A stretch of 64,000 bases of DNA from positions 24,814 to 88,813 of the forward strand of contig QMRH01000001.1 of assembly GCA_003650675.1 (NCBI GenBank). Direction: 5' to 3'. Positions 16,774-25,718 of this stretch are shown here, one piece after another (positions within the stretch are counted from its first letter, which is position 1; each line of letters starts with the position of its first letter). This DNA comes from Thermoprotei archaeon (GTDB lineage: Archaea > Thermoproteota > Thermoprotei > Thermofilales > B20-G17). The position numbers and the translations under genes were made by a program. The notes under the pieces were generated by a model. That model searched no databases and had not been told where the DNA came from. It saw only the letters and a list, made by a program, of their open reading frames with translations.

Positions 16774-17315
16774 CTACCAACCCACTCTGAAAATTTTTGA
16801 ATAAAATTCTCATAGTCTTCCTGTGTATAGGCAACCAATATTACCTCCTTAAGAGGCGGTTCATGGACATCTTTAAGCGATTCCTCGATAGCTTCAAGAA
16901 TAGCTTGAGCTGACATGCGAGCAGAAAGCCCACCGACTCCTGCCCCCATAGCCGGGAAAGCAAGTGACTTAACACCAAGATCTAGAGCAACTTGAATAGC
17001 TGCTTTAGATGCCTCTTTAACCTTCTTGAAAGTAGTCCGCATGGCTGGCCGTTCCATCGTGGGGGCATGTATAACATATTTTACTTTAAGTTTACCTCCG
17101 TGGGTCGCTACGGCTTTACCCACTGGTACAGGAGCCATCTTTCTAGCCTCCATCTCTATCTCTACACCGCCTCTACGTTTTATGGCGCCTGAAACACCTC
17201 CACCCATAAGCATCAGCGAATTCGCAGGATTAACTATTGCATCAACCTCGAGGTCTGTTATATCACCTTTAATTATCCTTATCTTCACCCTACCCCTGTA
17301 TTTTGTTTCCTCCAA
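16770..17315 (-). CDS. Macro domain protein (ADP-ribose hydrolase-like)
   Basis: A single macro domain of 181 residues. The ADP-ribose-binding elements are visible: KGDITDLEVDAIVNPAN at the N-terminus, the GGGVSGAIKRRGG loop, and PAMGAGVGGLS near residue 130. Macro domains of this class hydrolyse ADP-ribose-1''-phosphate, O-acetyl-ADP-ribose or mono-ADP-ribosylated substrates. The gene is first of a minus-strand set with DUF504 (4-nt overlap) and the geranylgeranyl reductase. The GTP- or substrate-specific residues cannot be read from sequence alone, so the activity is inferred from the family. Confidence 0.92.
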   Translation of the reverse strand: MEETKYRGRVKIRIIKGDITDLEVDAIVNPANSLMLMGGGVSGAIKRRGGVEIEMEARKMAPVPVGKAVATHGGKLKVKYVIHAPTMERPAMRTTFKKVKEASKAAIQVALDLGVKSLAFPAMGAGVGGLSARMSAQAILEAIEESLKDVHEPPLKEVILVAYTQEDYENFIQKFSEWVGR

Positions 17316-17466
17316 TGTTCCTCACTTCCCGGATATAGTAGAATATTTTCAGATATTAAGGCAATGTCTATTCCGCTAGAGCAATACGTTATTTTAAGGG
17401 TGATTATAAGCAAGGTAAGCTTAATATAAATAAAACAATGTAAAAAGGGTATAGGAGGAGCTAGAG

Positions 17467-17796
17467 ATGCTACAGGTGATGGATTCCCAACTTTATTTAA
17501 CGGTGCTTCTACTGGCGGTGTTAAACCTGGTAATATTCCTGGTGCTAGTATACTTCGTTTTTAGTTTTAGAAAACTAAATAGACTCCTAGTTATGCAAAG
17601 CCGCTTATTATCGGAGATGGAGACGAGTATAAAGGGATTAAGTGGCAGTAGTATAAAAGAAGAAAGTCGAAGCCGATCGACGCTCAAGGAAAATGAAGAG
17701 CTACTCTTTAAACAAAAGGTTTGCCCACACTGTGGAATGGAATTACCTTTAGGCGATGTACATGCCATATGCCCCTTCTGTGGACGCCGCATCTAG
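17467..17796 (+). CDS. Membrane-anchored zinc-ribbon protein
   Basis: I do not recognise a named family. The 109 residues consist of one N-terminal transmembrane helix (about 9-35, LTVLLLAVLNLVIFLVLVYF), a polar linker, and a C-terminal zinc ribbon CPHCGMELP...CPFCGRRI with two CxxC pairs. The orientation is probably a cytoplasmic ribbon tethered to the membrane. The ATG at 17467 follows a strong AGGAGG ribosome site, and a run TAATATAAATA upstream could be the TATA box. It is next to, and in line with, the PhoH-topoisomerase operon. Confidence 0.7.
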   Translation: MLQVMDSQLYLTVLLLAVLNLVIFLVLVYFVFSFRKLNRLLVMQSRLLSEMETSIKGLSGSSIKEESRSRSTLKENEELLFKQKVCPHCGMELPLGDVHAICPFCGRRI

Positions 17797-17837
17797 AAAA
17801 CTAATTTATATTTGTACTGCTCCATGTATCTGATACT

Positions 17838-19040
17838 TTGAAGCATATAGCTAGTTTAATGGAGCATTTAGATACTCCTTTTAGGTGGCGGTCGATGGCA
17901 GGAATAATAGAGAAAGTAAAGCCCATGAGTGCTGGACAAGAAGTCCTGCTCAATGCCTTAAAAAGTAAAGAATACGAGATTGTAGGCGTATTTGGTCCGA
18001 CCGGGACCGGGAAAAGCCTTCTTTCCTGCGTCTACGCTATTGACGCAGTGCTTAAAGGAGAATATAGGAGATTTATACTTGCACGACCAGTTGTCGACGT
18101 ACGTACCGGCAAAGAAGTTACCGCGCTGGAGGTGGGTGACCTTTACTATAAACTTGTTTACTCGTATCTAGAGGACGTCTTAGCTGGCATATTTTCCCAA
18201 AAAGATCTACAAAAACTCATCGACGAAGGAAAAATAGTGATAGCTGATTCGCATTTCCTTCGGGGAAGAACGTTTGACGAGTCGATTATATTTCTCGACG
18301 ACGTCCAATCCACATACCCTGAGATAGTTGCGGAAATAATTATGCGTATTGGAAGGAACTCTAAACTCGTGGTGGCTGGAGACCCTGTTTTTCAGCGAGA
18401 TCCAACCGTGGAAGTAGATGGAGCAACTCTTATACGTGAAGTTTTAATGGGCGAAGAAAAAGCTATAGTAATCGACCTAGGTCTCTCCGACATAGTGAGA
18501 CCCGGCGCGAAGAGGGGAATCAAGCTCGCCCTCGAACTAAGGATATTAAAGAGGAAGCTAAATAACATCGAAAAAAGCATCCTTGATATAGCTAAAATCA
18601 GGGCCCCGGACGCAGAAATATTAACTGTAATTGAAATGACTAAAGAGAAGAAGGATTTTGACATTACCAGTGAAGTGGTTCCAGATGCTTTGATAATAGT
18701 TAAAGAAGGTAGCTTAGGTAGGCTTGTAGGTAGAAAAGGTGAAAGAATACATTTAATCGAAAAGGAGACGGGATTCCGTTTAAGAGCAGTAGAGTTGACA
18801 CTGGACTTTAGTAGACTTATAACTGCAGTGCATCCTGTAAGCTGGATAGGAAAACACATTAAGACCGTGGACTTCGTGGGACCTGAATTTCAAGTAGGTT
18901 TAACGGGTGAAGGAATAGGAGCATTTCTAGGTCAAGGCGGTTCATACGTTAAATTCATTGACGCCATATTTAGAAAACTCTTTCATGTAGGTATCCGTGC
19001 GGTTAGGGAGAAAGGAGCAAGAAAGAGGAAAAGAAGCTGA
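17838..19040 (+). CDS. PhoH-like ATPase fused to KH RNA-binding domains
   Basis: Residues ~30-235 form a PhoH/RecD-like P-loop ATPase: Walker A GPTGTGKSLL, ARPVVD, a DDVQ Walker B-like acidic motif (IIFLDDVQ), and VVAGDPVFQRD. The C-terminal third carries two KH-type segments with GxxG loops: GRLVGRKGERI and GAFLGQGGSYV. KH domains bind single-stranded RNA, so an RNA-remodelling or RNA-degradation role is inferred. The start is a TTG at 17838; an internal ATG at residue 8 is an alternative. The stop overlaps the topoisomerase start (TGATG), so the two genes are coupled, with Sua5 following. 400 residues. Confidence 0.85.
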   Translation: MKHIASLMEHLDTPFRWRSMAGIIEKVKPMSAGQEVLLNALKSKEYEIVGVFGPTGTGKSLLSCVYAIDAVLKGEYRRFILARPVVDVRTGKEVTALEVGDLYYKLVYSYLEDVLAGIFSQKDLQKLIDEGKIVIADSHFLRGRTFDESIIFLDDVQSTYPEIVAEIIMRIGRNSKLVVAGDPVFQRDPTVEVDGATLIREVLMGEEKAIVIDLGLSDIVRPGAKRGIKLALELRILKRKLNNIEKSILDIAKIRAPDAEILTVIEMTKEKKDFDITSEVVPDALIIVKEGSLGRLVGRKGERIHLIEKETGFRLRAVELTLDFSRLITAVHPVSWIGKHIKTVDFVGPEFQVGLTGEGIGAFLGQGGSYVKFIDAIFRKLFHVGIRAVREKGARKRKRS

Positions 19041-20950
19041 TGAAGAATAATGACAAATACAAAGTTCTGAGAAAAATCGATGTCCTTGTTGTCGCAGAAA
19101 AAAACAGTGTAGCCAAAGCAATTTCGAGTTTTCTCGCCGAAGGCAGAATTTTCGTGAGAAACATAGGCAGGATTCCGCTATACATTTTTTCCAGGAGAAA
19201 CAAGACATGGGTATGTATAGGGCTTAAAGGACACCTAATGAACTATGACTTCCATAGAAAATACAATTCTTGGAGAAACGTGGATCCTAGAGTATTATTC
19301 TTCACGACGCCTATTAGGGTGGTCATACCTGAAAACAGAGAATACGTTCGGGCGCTAGAACTATTAGGTCGAATATCGAGATTCGTTGTTTTGGCATTAG
19401 ACGCTGACGTGGAAGGTGAAGCCATAGCCTTTGAGGCTATGAGCGTAATACGGAAAGTCAATCCAAAGGCGGTTTTCAAGAGAGCGTGGTTTTCTGCTCT
19501 AACAAGAAAAGATATTCTGGAGGCTTTTCAAAACCTAAGAGACCCTAACCCGCTTTTAGCTAACAAAGTATTTGCACGCATGATAATTGACCTGACTATA
19601 GGTGCAGCATTCACAAGATTTTTAACCTTGACTGTTGAAAAGAAAAAAGTTTTCCCAAAGGGAATGTTCTTGAGCTACGGTCCCTGTCAATCACCTGTAC
19701 TCTACTTCGTTGTAAAAAGGGAATTGGAAAGGGAGAACTTTAAGAAGAAAAAGTACTATACATTTGAATTATTTTTTAGGAAGAGAGGAGAAACATACCG
19801 GGCACTTTATGCAGGAGAAAAAATATTTGACAGAAAAATAGCGCTTCAGATGTTTGAAAAACTTAGAAAATCATCCTTTGTCGAGGTTGTTGAAGCAGTT
19901 TACAAGAAACGTATAAAAAGGTCTCCTGTACCCTTAAACACCATCGAGTTAGAGAGGAACTGCAGTAGATTTCTTAATATACGCTCCAAAGAGACATTAA
20001 CTATAGCAGAGGAACTTTATAGGCATGGTTTAATCTCCTACCCGAGAACAGAGACCACCATTTATCCCCCAACCCTCAACTTGAGAAATCTCGCTAAAAT
20101 GTTTATACGAAACCCACATTACGGAGATTATGTAGAGAGATACGTTCTCGCCAAATATAAGCTAGTTCCCACTAGGGGAAGGGAGGACGATAAAGCTCAT
20201 CCCCCCATATACCCTGTTAAAAGCGTTAGATTAGAGGACGTTAGATCACGGTTCGGTGTTAAGGCAGCGAAAATTTATGATTATATTGTACGCCACTTCC
20301 TTGCTACTTTAAGTGACCCGGCAGTTGTAGAAAGCCAGATTATCACGTTAAAGGCTGGCGGGTTTCCCTTTAGAATGGAGGGATTAAGGGTACTAAATGA
20401 GGGGTACTATAGGATATTTCCTTTTGAAAGACCTAAGGAGAAGGATCTAGGGTTGTTCCAGAAAGGTGAAGTTTATGAAATCCTGAATGTTAACATGCTT
20501 CAGAAAACCACTACACCTCCTCCCCACTTAAGTGAAGCTGAACTACTAAGGTTAATGAAAATCTATGGTATAGGTACAGATGCTACAATGCAGGAGCACA
20601 TATACACGAATATAAAGAGAAAATACATGCTGGTTAAAGGCAAAAAATGTATCCCCACGGAGCTGGGGAAAGCCCTCATATTATCGTTAAAGGAGGTTGT
20701 GCCAGAGATAGTTAATCCTGAGGTGCGCGGAAAAATAGAAAGCTTCTTGGCACAGATCCCCGAGAAAGGCGTTAACCCCCAAGAAGTTGTGGAAACAGTT
20801 AAAAGCGAATTCTTAGACTATTTTGATAGACTGCGGGAAAAGGAGAACGAGCTTCAAGAAAAACTATTATATGCTTTAGAAAGGATGGGTGATTACTATA
20901 CCTCAAGTAATAAGGATAACAACGGAAGAAGATCTACAAGAAAAACTTAA
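19040..20950 (+). CDS. Type IA DNA topoisomerase
   Basis: The 636-residue protein has an N-terminal Toprim domain (VVAEKNSVAKAIS, then DADVEGEAIAFE at 121-132) and the type IA core with the catalytic tyrosine in LISYPRTET (Y334), plus LSYGPCQSPVL and RSKETLTIAEELY. It relaxes negatively supercoiled DNA or decatenates by single-strand passage. No C-terminal Cys4 zinc fingers are present, unlike many bacterial TopA proteins; the C-terminus is a Lys/Glu-rich coil. The ATG overlaps the PhoH-KH stop by one base, and its own 3' end overlaps the Sua5 gene by 62 nt, forming a three-gene operon. Confidence 0.93.
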   Translation: MKNNDKYKVLRKIDVLVVAEKNSVAKAISSFLAEGRIFVRNIGRIPLYIFSRRNKTWVCIGLKGHLMNYDFHRKYNSWRNVDPRVLFFTTPIRVVIPENREYVRALELLGRISRFVVLALDADVEGEAIAFEAMSVIRKVNPKAVFKRAWFSALTRKDILEAFQNLRDPNPLLANKVFARMIIDLTIGAAFTRFLTLTVEKKKVFPKGMFLSYGPCQSPVLYFVVKRELERENFKKKKYYTFELFFRKRGETYRALYAGEKIFDRKIALQMFEKLRKSSFVEVVEAVYKKRIKRSPVPLNTIELERNCSRFLNIRSKETLTIAEELYRHGLISYPRTETTIYPPTLNLRNLAKMFIRNPHYGDYVERYVLAKYKLVPTRGREDDKAHPPIYPVKSVRLEDVRSRFGVKAAKIYDYIVRHFLATLSDPAVVESQIITLKAGGFPFRMEGLRVLNEGYYRIFPFERPKEKDLGLFQKGEVYEILNVNMLQKTTTPPPHLSEAELLRLMKIYGIGTDATMQEHIYTNIKRKYMLVKGKKCIPTELGKALILSLKEVVPEIVNPEVRGKIESFLAQIPEKGVNPQEVVETVKSEFLDYFDRLREKENELQEKLLYALERMGDYYTSSNKDNNGRRSTRKT

Positions 20951-21554
20951 AATCGCGGTTGAAACTGTAAAGAAAGGAGGGTTAGTTGTTTTTCCAACGG
21001 ATACCGTTTACGGTTTAGGGGCCACCCCTTTTTCAGATAAAGCTGTAGAAAGAATACTTAAAGTAAAGAAGAGACCCCCAGGAAAACACATACCTCTTCT
21101 AGCTTCCAGCATCGAAAAAGTTATGGAGATAGCTGTCTTTAACAAGTATTCATTAACCCTAGCAAGAAAATTTTGGCCGGGCCCCTTAACCCTTGTCCTC
21201 CCCCTACGAGATAGAACTCCGATTTCCCCTCTCATTCATTCTGGAACCATGGAAAACGGTTTCCGTATACCTAAGAACAAGGTAGCTCTCACACTGATTA
21301 AAGATTGCGGGGGGTTATTAACTGGAACAAGCGCTAACATTTCCGGAAGAAAAAGCCCCATTACTGCTAAAGAAGCCATAGATCAGTTGGATGAAATGGT
21401 AGACCTTGTGATAGATGCGGGTGAAACAGAGCTTAAAAAACCATCGACCATCATTAAGGTGTTGAATGACGGGAGTCTAATAATTTTAAGGGAGGGGGCA
21501 TTAAGTATAAGTAGGATAATTAGTTTTCTCAGAAGCCAGGGATGGATGAAATAG
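20889..21554 (+). CDS. Sua5/YrdC-type threonylcarbamoyl-AMP synthase
   Basis: Makes threonylcarbamoyl-AMP from threonine, bicarbonate and ATP for the t6A37 tRNA modification. Motifs of the YrdC fold are plain: VVFPTDTVYGLGA, KVKKRPPGKHIPLL, FWPGPLTLVL, and GTSANISGRKSP. With 221 residues it is the short YrdC/TsaC-like form without the extra C-terminal Sua5 domain. The GTG at 20889 lies inside the 3' end of the topoisomerase gene (62-nt overlap); a later start nearer the conserved EDLQEKLKIAVE helix would be possible but no better codon is seen. Confidence 0.92.
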   Translation: MITIPQVIRITTEEDLQEKLKIAVETVKKGGLVVFPTDTVYGLGATPFSDKAVERILKVKKRPPGKHIPLLASSIEKVMEIAVFNKYSLTLARKFWPGPLTLVLPLRDRTPISPLIHSGTMENGFRIPKNKVALTLIKDCGGLLTGTSANISGRKSPITAKEAIDQLDEMVDLVIDAGETELKKPSTIIKVLNDGSLIILREGALSISRIISFLRSQGWMK

Positions 21555-21619
21555 ACAACACTTATAAAACAACCTCTGTGTCCTAGTTTCTTGCTTTGAC
21601 AGTAGGAGAAAGCATGTCT

Positions 21620-22216
21620 CTACTTTTTTGGTTTGATTACCCCCATTTTCAGAAGCTTTTCTGTACAGGATCTGAGTATACTCCTTATTTTATTCCTATT
21701 ATGAAGCCCGCCGAGCTGGATGGCAGCCTCTCTAATACTATTTTTTGTTAAAACTAGGGCCAAAATTCTTTTCTCCTCTGAATTAGAAGCTACATCATAT
21801 GCTAATGCAAGTTTAGCTATCTCTCTAGGTGTATACCCATAATATATATAATGATCTTTATCTTCTTCCTTGATCTTTCTCACGAGCTTGAACCTCAGGA
21901 TGGTCACCCAATCCTCCTCATTTATATCTGGATAGAATTTCCGCAGATTTTCCATTAATTCTCTTTTATTTTTAAATCCATCAAGGAGAGCATCTTTGTC
22001 TGTTAGATCCCTCACTTTAACATATTTTGTTGATTCAATCTCAACTTCGCCTATAACCTTACCTTTACTATGGAGATAAACTCTATCATATATGGGTACC
22101 ACGATACCCCTCCTTATAGTGGTTATTTTTTCCCCTCTAAAGATGGCGGGTAGATAGTCGGCTTTTATGGATAAATGTTTGCCTAAACGTATCCTACGTG
22201 GTCTTTTTTCATGCAT
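21620..22216 (-). CDS. ASCH domain protein with C-terminal helix-turn-helix
   Basis: Residues ~8-110 form an ASCH domain (PUA-like fold): LSIKADYLPAIFRGEKITTIRRG is the conserved opening, with the K-x-x-T-x-R motif lining the predicted nucleotide or RNA pocket. The rest (about 120-198) is a helical region ending with a helix-turn-helix-like segment (SIREAAIQLGGLHNRNKIRSILRS). ASCH proteins are thought to bind RNA, and some hydrolyse modified nucleosides. Fusion with a putative DNA-binding tail could make this a regulator sensing RNA or a nucleotide; that is inference. It is convergent with the Sua5 gene and divergent from the YjbQ gene. Confidence 0.75.
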   Translation of the reverse strand: MHEKRPRRIRLGKHLSIKADYLPAIFRGEKITTIRRGIVVPIYDRVYLHSKGKVIGEVEIESTKYVKVRDLTDKDALLDGFKNKRELMENLRKFYPDINEEDWVTILRFKLVRKIKEEDKDHYIYYGYTPREIAKLALAYDVASNSEEKRILALVLTKNSIREAAIQLGGLHNRNKIRSILRSCTEKLLKMGVIKPKK

Positions 22217-22298
22217 AGAGTAAGCCTCACTTACTTTCGCTGTAAAAAGGAGATAGATTTAAAATGTTTTACTCAATTGGCTTTAATGAGGGTTAAAA

Positions 22299-22712
22299 AT
22301 GAAGGTGCATGTCAGGGAGATCGTGTTAAAAACGCGAAACAGGCTGGAGCTAGTCGATATAACACATAGAGTGGAAGAAATAGTTGCTGAAAGTGGTGTA
22401 AAAAACGGGTTATGCCTAGTCTTCGCACCCCATGCAACTGCTGCTATTATAGCCAACGAACATGAATACGGGTTGATAGAAGATATATTGAAGAAAGTTT
22501 CAGAGGAATTTCCGCATAACGGTAAATGGAAGCATAATAGAATAGACGATAACGCTTCTGCACATCTAGCATCTGCTTTTTTAGGTGCGGAAAGAACATT
22601 TCCCGTAGTTAATGGAAGACTTGTAAGAGGCACCTGGCAGAACATTTTCTTGCTGGAACTGGATGGTCCCCGACCGATAAGAAGAATAATTGTAGAAGTT
22701 ATAGGCGAATAA
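22299..22712 (+). CDS. YjbQ/UPF0047 family protein
   Basis: A 137-residue member of the UPF0047 family. The conserved segments are the opening VLKTRNRLELVDITHRV, the FAPHATAAIIANE motif with the family His, HNR(I)DDNASAHLASAFLG, and GTWQNIFLLELDGPR near the C-terminus. The E. coli and Sulfolobus relatives have low thiamine-phosphate synthase activity in vitro; the true role is unsettled. A TTTAAAAT TATA-like box occurs about 35 nt upstream, and GAGGGT precedes the ATG at 22299. The next gene, an RNA methyltransferase, starts 6 nt after the stop, so the pair is probably an operon. Confidence 0.92.
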   Translation: MKVHVREIVLKTRNRLELVDITHRVEEIVAESGVKNGLCLVFAPHATAAIIANEHEYGLIEDILKKVSEEFPHNGKWKHNRIDDNASAHLASAFLGAERTFPVVNGRLVRGTWQNIFLLELDGPRPIRRIIVEVIGE

Positions 22713-22717
22713 AGGAA

Positions 22718-23896
22718 ATGGAGTTCATCAAGGTTCAGGGCCTAGAATACGAAAAAAGAATATTTGAAGGCCTGGCTGAATACATCGGATGGACACGGGT
22801 CTACTCGATAATAAAAGAAACATGCAAGCCTGTTAAACGGTATTTTGTAAGAGTCAACACTCTTAAGATCACCCGTGAAAAAATCCTGGAAAGACTAAAA
22901 GAAGAGGGGTTAACGGCATATGCAGATGGTATTTTATCTGAAGCAATATACTTTGAGGTTGAGGGACCTTTCAAAGTACCTATAGCAAGAAAAGGTATTA
23001 TAGTAGATAAACGTACGGCTGAGAGCGTGTTTCAGGGGGCAAACCTCTATGCTCCCGGGATTTTAAGGGGCGATCCTGTTAAAAAAGGCGACGAGGTCAC
23101 AGTATACTCCCCTAATGGTATAGCTGTAGGGTACGGGATAGCTGAGATGGATATAGGAGATGCCATGCAGAAGCGAAGAGGATTAGCGGTAAGAATAATT
23201 GTATCTAGATATAGGGCTCCTAAGATCCGCGAATTAGACGAATATAAAAAGGGGTTATTGTATGACCAAAGTTATCCCGCAATGCTAGTTGCCAGAATCC
23301 TTGACCCGAAGCCTGGAGAAACAATAGTAGACCTTTGTGCAGCCCCTGGAGGAAAAGCGACCCATGTTGCACAAATTATGGGTGATAGGGGGCTGGTTGT
23401 AGCGGTAGATAGAAGCAGAAAGAAGGTCGAAAAACTGGCTGAGAATTCGAGAAGACTTGGACTGAAATCAATTAGAATTCTTTTAGAGGATAGTAGACGT
23501 TTACATGTGAAATATCCTTCTCTTAAAGCAGATAAAGTGATTTTAGATCCTTCTTGCTCATCGCTGGGGGTTAGGCCCAAACTCATCGAGAGGAAAACTT
23601 TTCGAGACATTATATCCTGCTTCATGTATCAACAACAGTTTCTTCCTGCAGCCTCAAGCCTACTGAAAAAGAATGGAATATTAGTATATTCAACATGCAC
23701 CCTTACACTTGAAGAAAATGAGCATATAGTGAGAGTTCTTGTTGAAAAATATGGTTTCGAAGTCGAGGAACAGGATTTCCATGTAGCTGAAAGGGGATTA
23801 GGGGATAGCGAATGGTGTCCATTCTTACAGAGATTCCATCCAGATAACATGGATACACCCGGTTTCTTCATAGCAAAACTGCGTAAGAAGACTTAA
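22718..23896 (+). CDS. PUA-domain NOL1/NOP2/Sun RNA m5C methyltransferase
   Basis: The protein has an N-terminal RNA-binding region, a PUA domain (about 95-165; VVDKRTAESVFQGANLYAPGIL...VTVYSPNGIAVGYGIA) and a Rossmann methyltransferase core. The core has the SAM motif LCAAPGGKATHVA, the PSCSSLG motif carrying the release cysteine, and YSTCTLTLEENE with the catalytic cysteine. It forms 5-methylcytosine in rRNA or tRNA; the exact site is unknown. 392 residues. Placed 6 nt after the YjbQ gene with AAAGGA before the ATG. Confidence 0.92.
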   Translation: MEFIKVQGLEYEKRIFEGLAEYIGWTRVYSIIKETCKPVKRYFVRVNTLKITREKILERLKEEGLTAYADGILSEAIYFEVEGPFKVPIARKGIIVDKRTAESVFQGANLYAPGILRGDPVKKGDEVTVYSPNGIAVGYGIAEMDIGDAMQKRRGLAVRIIVSRYRAPKIRELDEYKKGLLYDQSYPAMLVARILDPKPGETIVDLCAAPGGKATHVAQIMGDRGLVVAVDRSRKKVEKLAENSRRLGLKSIRILLEDSRRLHVKYPSLKADKVILDPSCSSLGVRPKLIERKTFRDIISCFMYQQQFLPAASSLLKKNGILVYSTCTLTLEENEHIVRVLVEKYGFEVEEQDFHVAERGLGDSEWCPFLQRFHPDNMDTPGFFIAKLRKKT

Positions 23897-24002
23897 AGGC
23901 ACTTAGTCTACTATAATAATCTTTCTTACTAGGAAAATAAATGAAATACGTTTAAATGTTTAAATGCTACATGAATAAACAGTAGTTTTTAGTAGGAGGG
24001 AA

Positions 24003-24722
24003 ATGGGTCTGCAAAGGACGTCGAGAAGATGGAAGATAAAGGAGAGGAGGGGTAAAAGGGTTTACTTAGAGAAAGAACTGCATATCGAAGGTTTTTATGT
24101 ACCAGTAAGAGTGTTTAGAGAAGACGCTATAAAAGGTGTAGCGTTACAAAGTTTCTCAATATATCCTGTAACTCCAACATTGATTAGAAGCTTCATAGAA
24201 CAAGTTGGCGATGTAGAATGGGACTACTCGTTTCAAGAAAAAGGTGGAAGGTTGAATTTTTGGGTAAAAGACCCTTATGGGAATGTATTTGACAATCTAA
24301 AAGAAGTAGAAAAATACGTTTCCCGACTAGTTTCCAGGGGGCTAATCTTAGCTAAGGCTCTTGAACCAGTTAACCTATCCTTTATAGAAGAAATTTTAGC
24401 AAAGGAAGGCTGGCTGGTTCATAAGGACGAAAATACCCTTACCGCACGAATAACCACTTCGACCGGTAAGGGAGGCTACGTTCACGAGATTGAAGTTAGA
24501 TCTATAAATTCACGCTCCCTTATCAGAATTGAAGAAAGAGTTTACACGTGGAAAGAAAAAGATGATACGATAATCAAGCTCCTTGAAGGAAAATTCCCGA
24601 ATGCAAGAATTTCTATCAGATCACAGCACCCTTTAACCATAGTTCTGACAATGGAGTGTAGGAACAGGGATTTACCTTCAATAATTAAAAAAATGACAGA
24701 CTATATTCAGGAAATTCGGTGA
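24003..24722 (+). CDS. Conserved archaeal protein of unknown function
   Basis: I do not recognise this family with certainty. The 239 residues start with a basic stretch (RTSRRWKIKERRGKR), then a mixed alpha/beta sequence containing SIYPVTPTLIRSFIEQVG and a C-terminal half rich in beta strands and charged residues. No catalytic motif or membrane segment is visible, and the protein looks soluble and possibly nucleic-acid binding. A strong AGGAGGG ribosome site precedes the ATG. The DHH-phosphoesterase gene starts 5 nt downstream, so the two are in one operon and may act together. Confidence 0.6.
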   Translation: MGLQRTSRRWKIKERRGKRVYLEKELHIEGFYVPVRVFREDAIKGVALQSFSIYPVTPTLIRSFIEQVGDVEWDYSFQEKGGRLNFWVKDPYGNVFDNLKEVEKYVSRLVSRGLILAKALEPVNLSFIEEILAKEGWLVHKDENTLTARITTSTGKGGYVHEIEVRSINSRSLIRIEERVYTWKEKDDTIIKLLEGKFPNARISIRSQHPLTIVLTMECRNRDLPSIIKKMTDYIQEIR

Positions 24723-24726
24723 AAAT

Positions 24727-25710
24727 ATGAATCCTGCTTCATCAAACATAATAATTACACATGGAGATTTGGACGGACTAACTGCCGCCGCTATTCTTCT
24801 TGACTATATCATCCAAAAAGATGTAGGGAAGCCGCATATCGAAATAGCACAACCCTATATTCTCCAAAGGTTCTTCAAGAGATTTTATTATAATAGATGT
24901 AATTTATGGATTCTCGATCTGGCTTTAGATGAAAATACCTGGTTTAAGATATCTCCTTTTATAATCGAAGAAGACGGGAGGGAAATCGTATGGATCGACC
25001 ATCATAGATCAACGTTAGTTGCTTTATCAAAATACAAAAGCGATAAAATAACATTGATTTTTTCACTTGAAAAATGCACAGCGGAATTGGTTGAGGAAAA
25101 TTTTGGAAACCAGACAAGCAATCCATCCTTTTATAAGACCCTTGCTGAAATAGGGTCCCTAAGCGATAAAAACCTCTATCTCGTGACAGATAAACCTCTT
25201 TCAAGGGAAACGAAAATACTTGAGGATTCTTTATTATACCTGCCAAGCGACATAGAATTTAAGAAGCGATTAATAGAATTCTGGGTTAACGAGCAAAAAA
25301 TACTGTCAGAAGAAATCACAGCAAGAGCCAGAAAAGCTAGAGATAAACTTAGAAAACTTCACAAAATTTTTGAGGGACAGGTGGTGTTTTCAACAGACTT
25401 AGTCGAAATAATAGATTTAAGAGAAATAAATGTACGTGGATACGTAGGCAAGATTGCATCAGAAAGAGCCGAGTCTTCCAACAAAATAACGTTCGTGTTT
25501 TTTCAACCCTCATTACGAGAAATCGTGTTAACCATGAGAGTACCTTCAAAAATAGAGTTCAATGTCCTTGAAATAGTTAGAAAACTTGTGGAAAAATATA
25601 GAGGTGCCGGAGGAGGACATCCTAAGGCAGCGTCGGTAAGGGTCCCGAGAATGGCTTTCGACCAAATTTTTCTCGAACTGAAAAAGATTTCGATGAAAAT
25701 TAACGCTTAA
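24727..25710 (+). CDS. DHH/DHHA1-type phosphoesterase
   Basis: A 327-residue member of the DHH superfamily (RecJ, NrnA, Pan-like). Metal-binding motifs: HGDLDGLTAA at the N-terminus, an Asp in LWILDLALDE, the signature WIDHHRS near residues 94-100, and at the C-terminus the DHHA1 motif YRGAGGGHPKAAS. Such enzymes degrade short oligonucleotides, nanoRNA or cyclic dinucleotides. Which substrate this one uses cannot be told; the lack of an OB fold argues against a full RecJ. It follows a hypothetical gene by 5 nt and is convergent with the CDP-archaeol synthase gene. Confidence 0.85.
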   Translation: MNPASSNIIITHGDLDGLTAAAILLDYIIQKDVGKPHIEIAQPYILQRFFKRFYYNRCNLWILDLALDENTWFKISPFIIEEDGREIVWIDHHRSTLVALSKYKSDKITLIFSLEKCTAELVEENFGNQTSNPSFYKTLAEIGSLSDKNLYLVTDKPLSRETKILEDSLLYLPSDIEFKKRLIEFWVNEQKILSEEITARARKARDKLRKLHKIFEGQVVFSTDLVEIIDLREINVRGYVGKIASERAESSNKITFVFFQPSLREIVLTMRVPSKIEFNVLEIVRKLVEKYRGAGGGHPKAASVRVPRMAFDQIFLELKKISMKINA

Positions 25711-25718
25711 ACCCGACC

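Noticed and set aside
17026..17379. Plus-strand open frame opposite the macro domain gene
   Set aside because: It is the antisense shadow of a clearly conserved gene and has no domain of its own.
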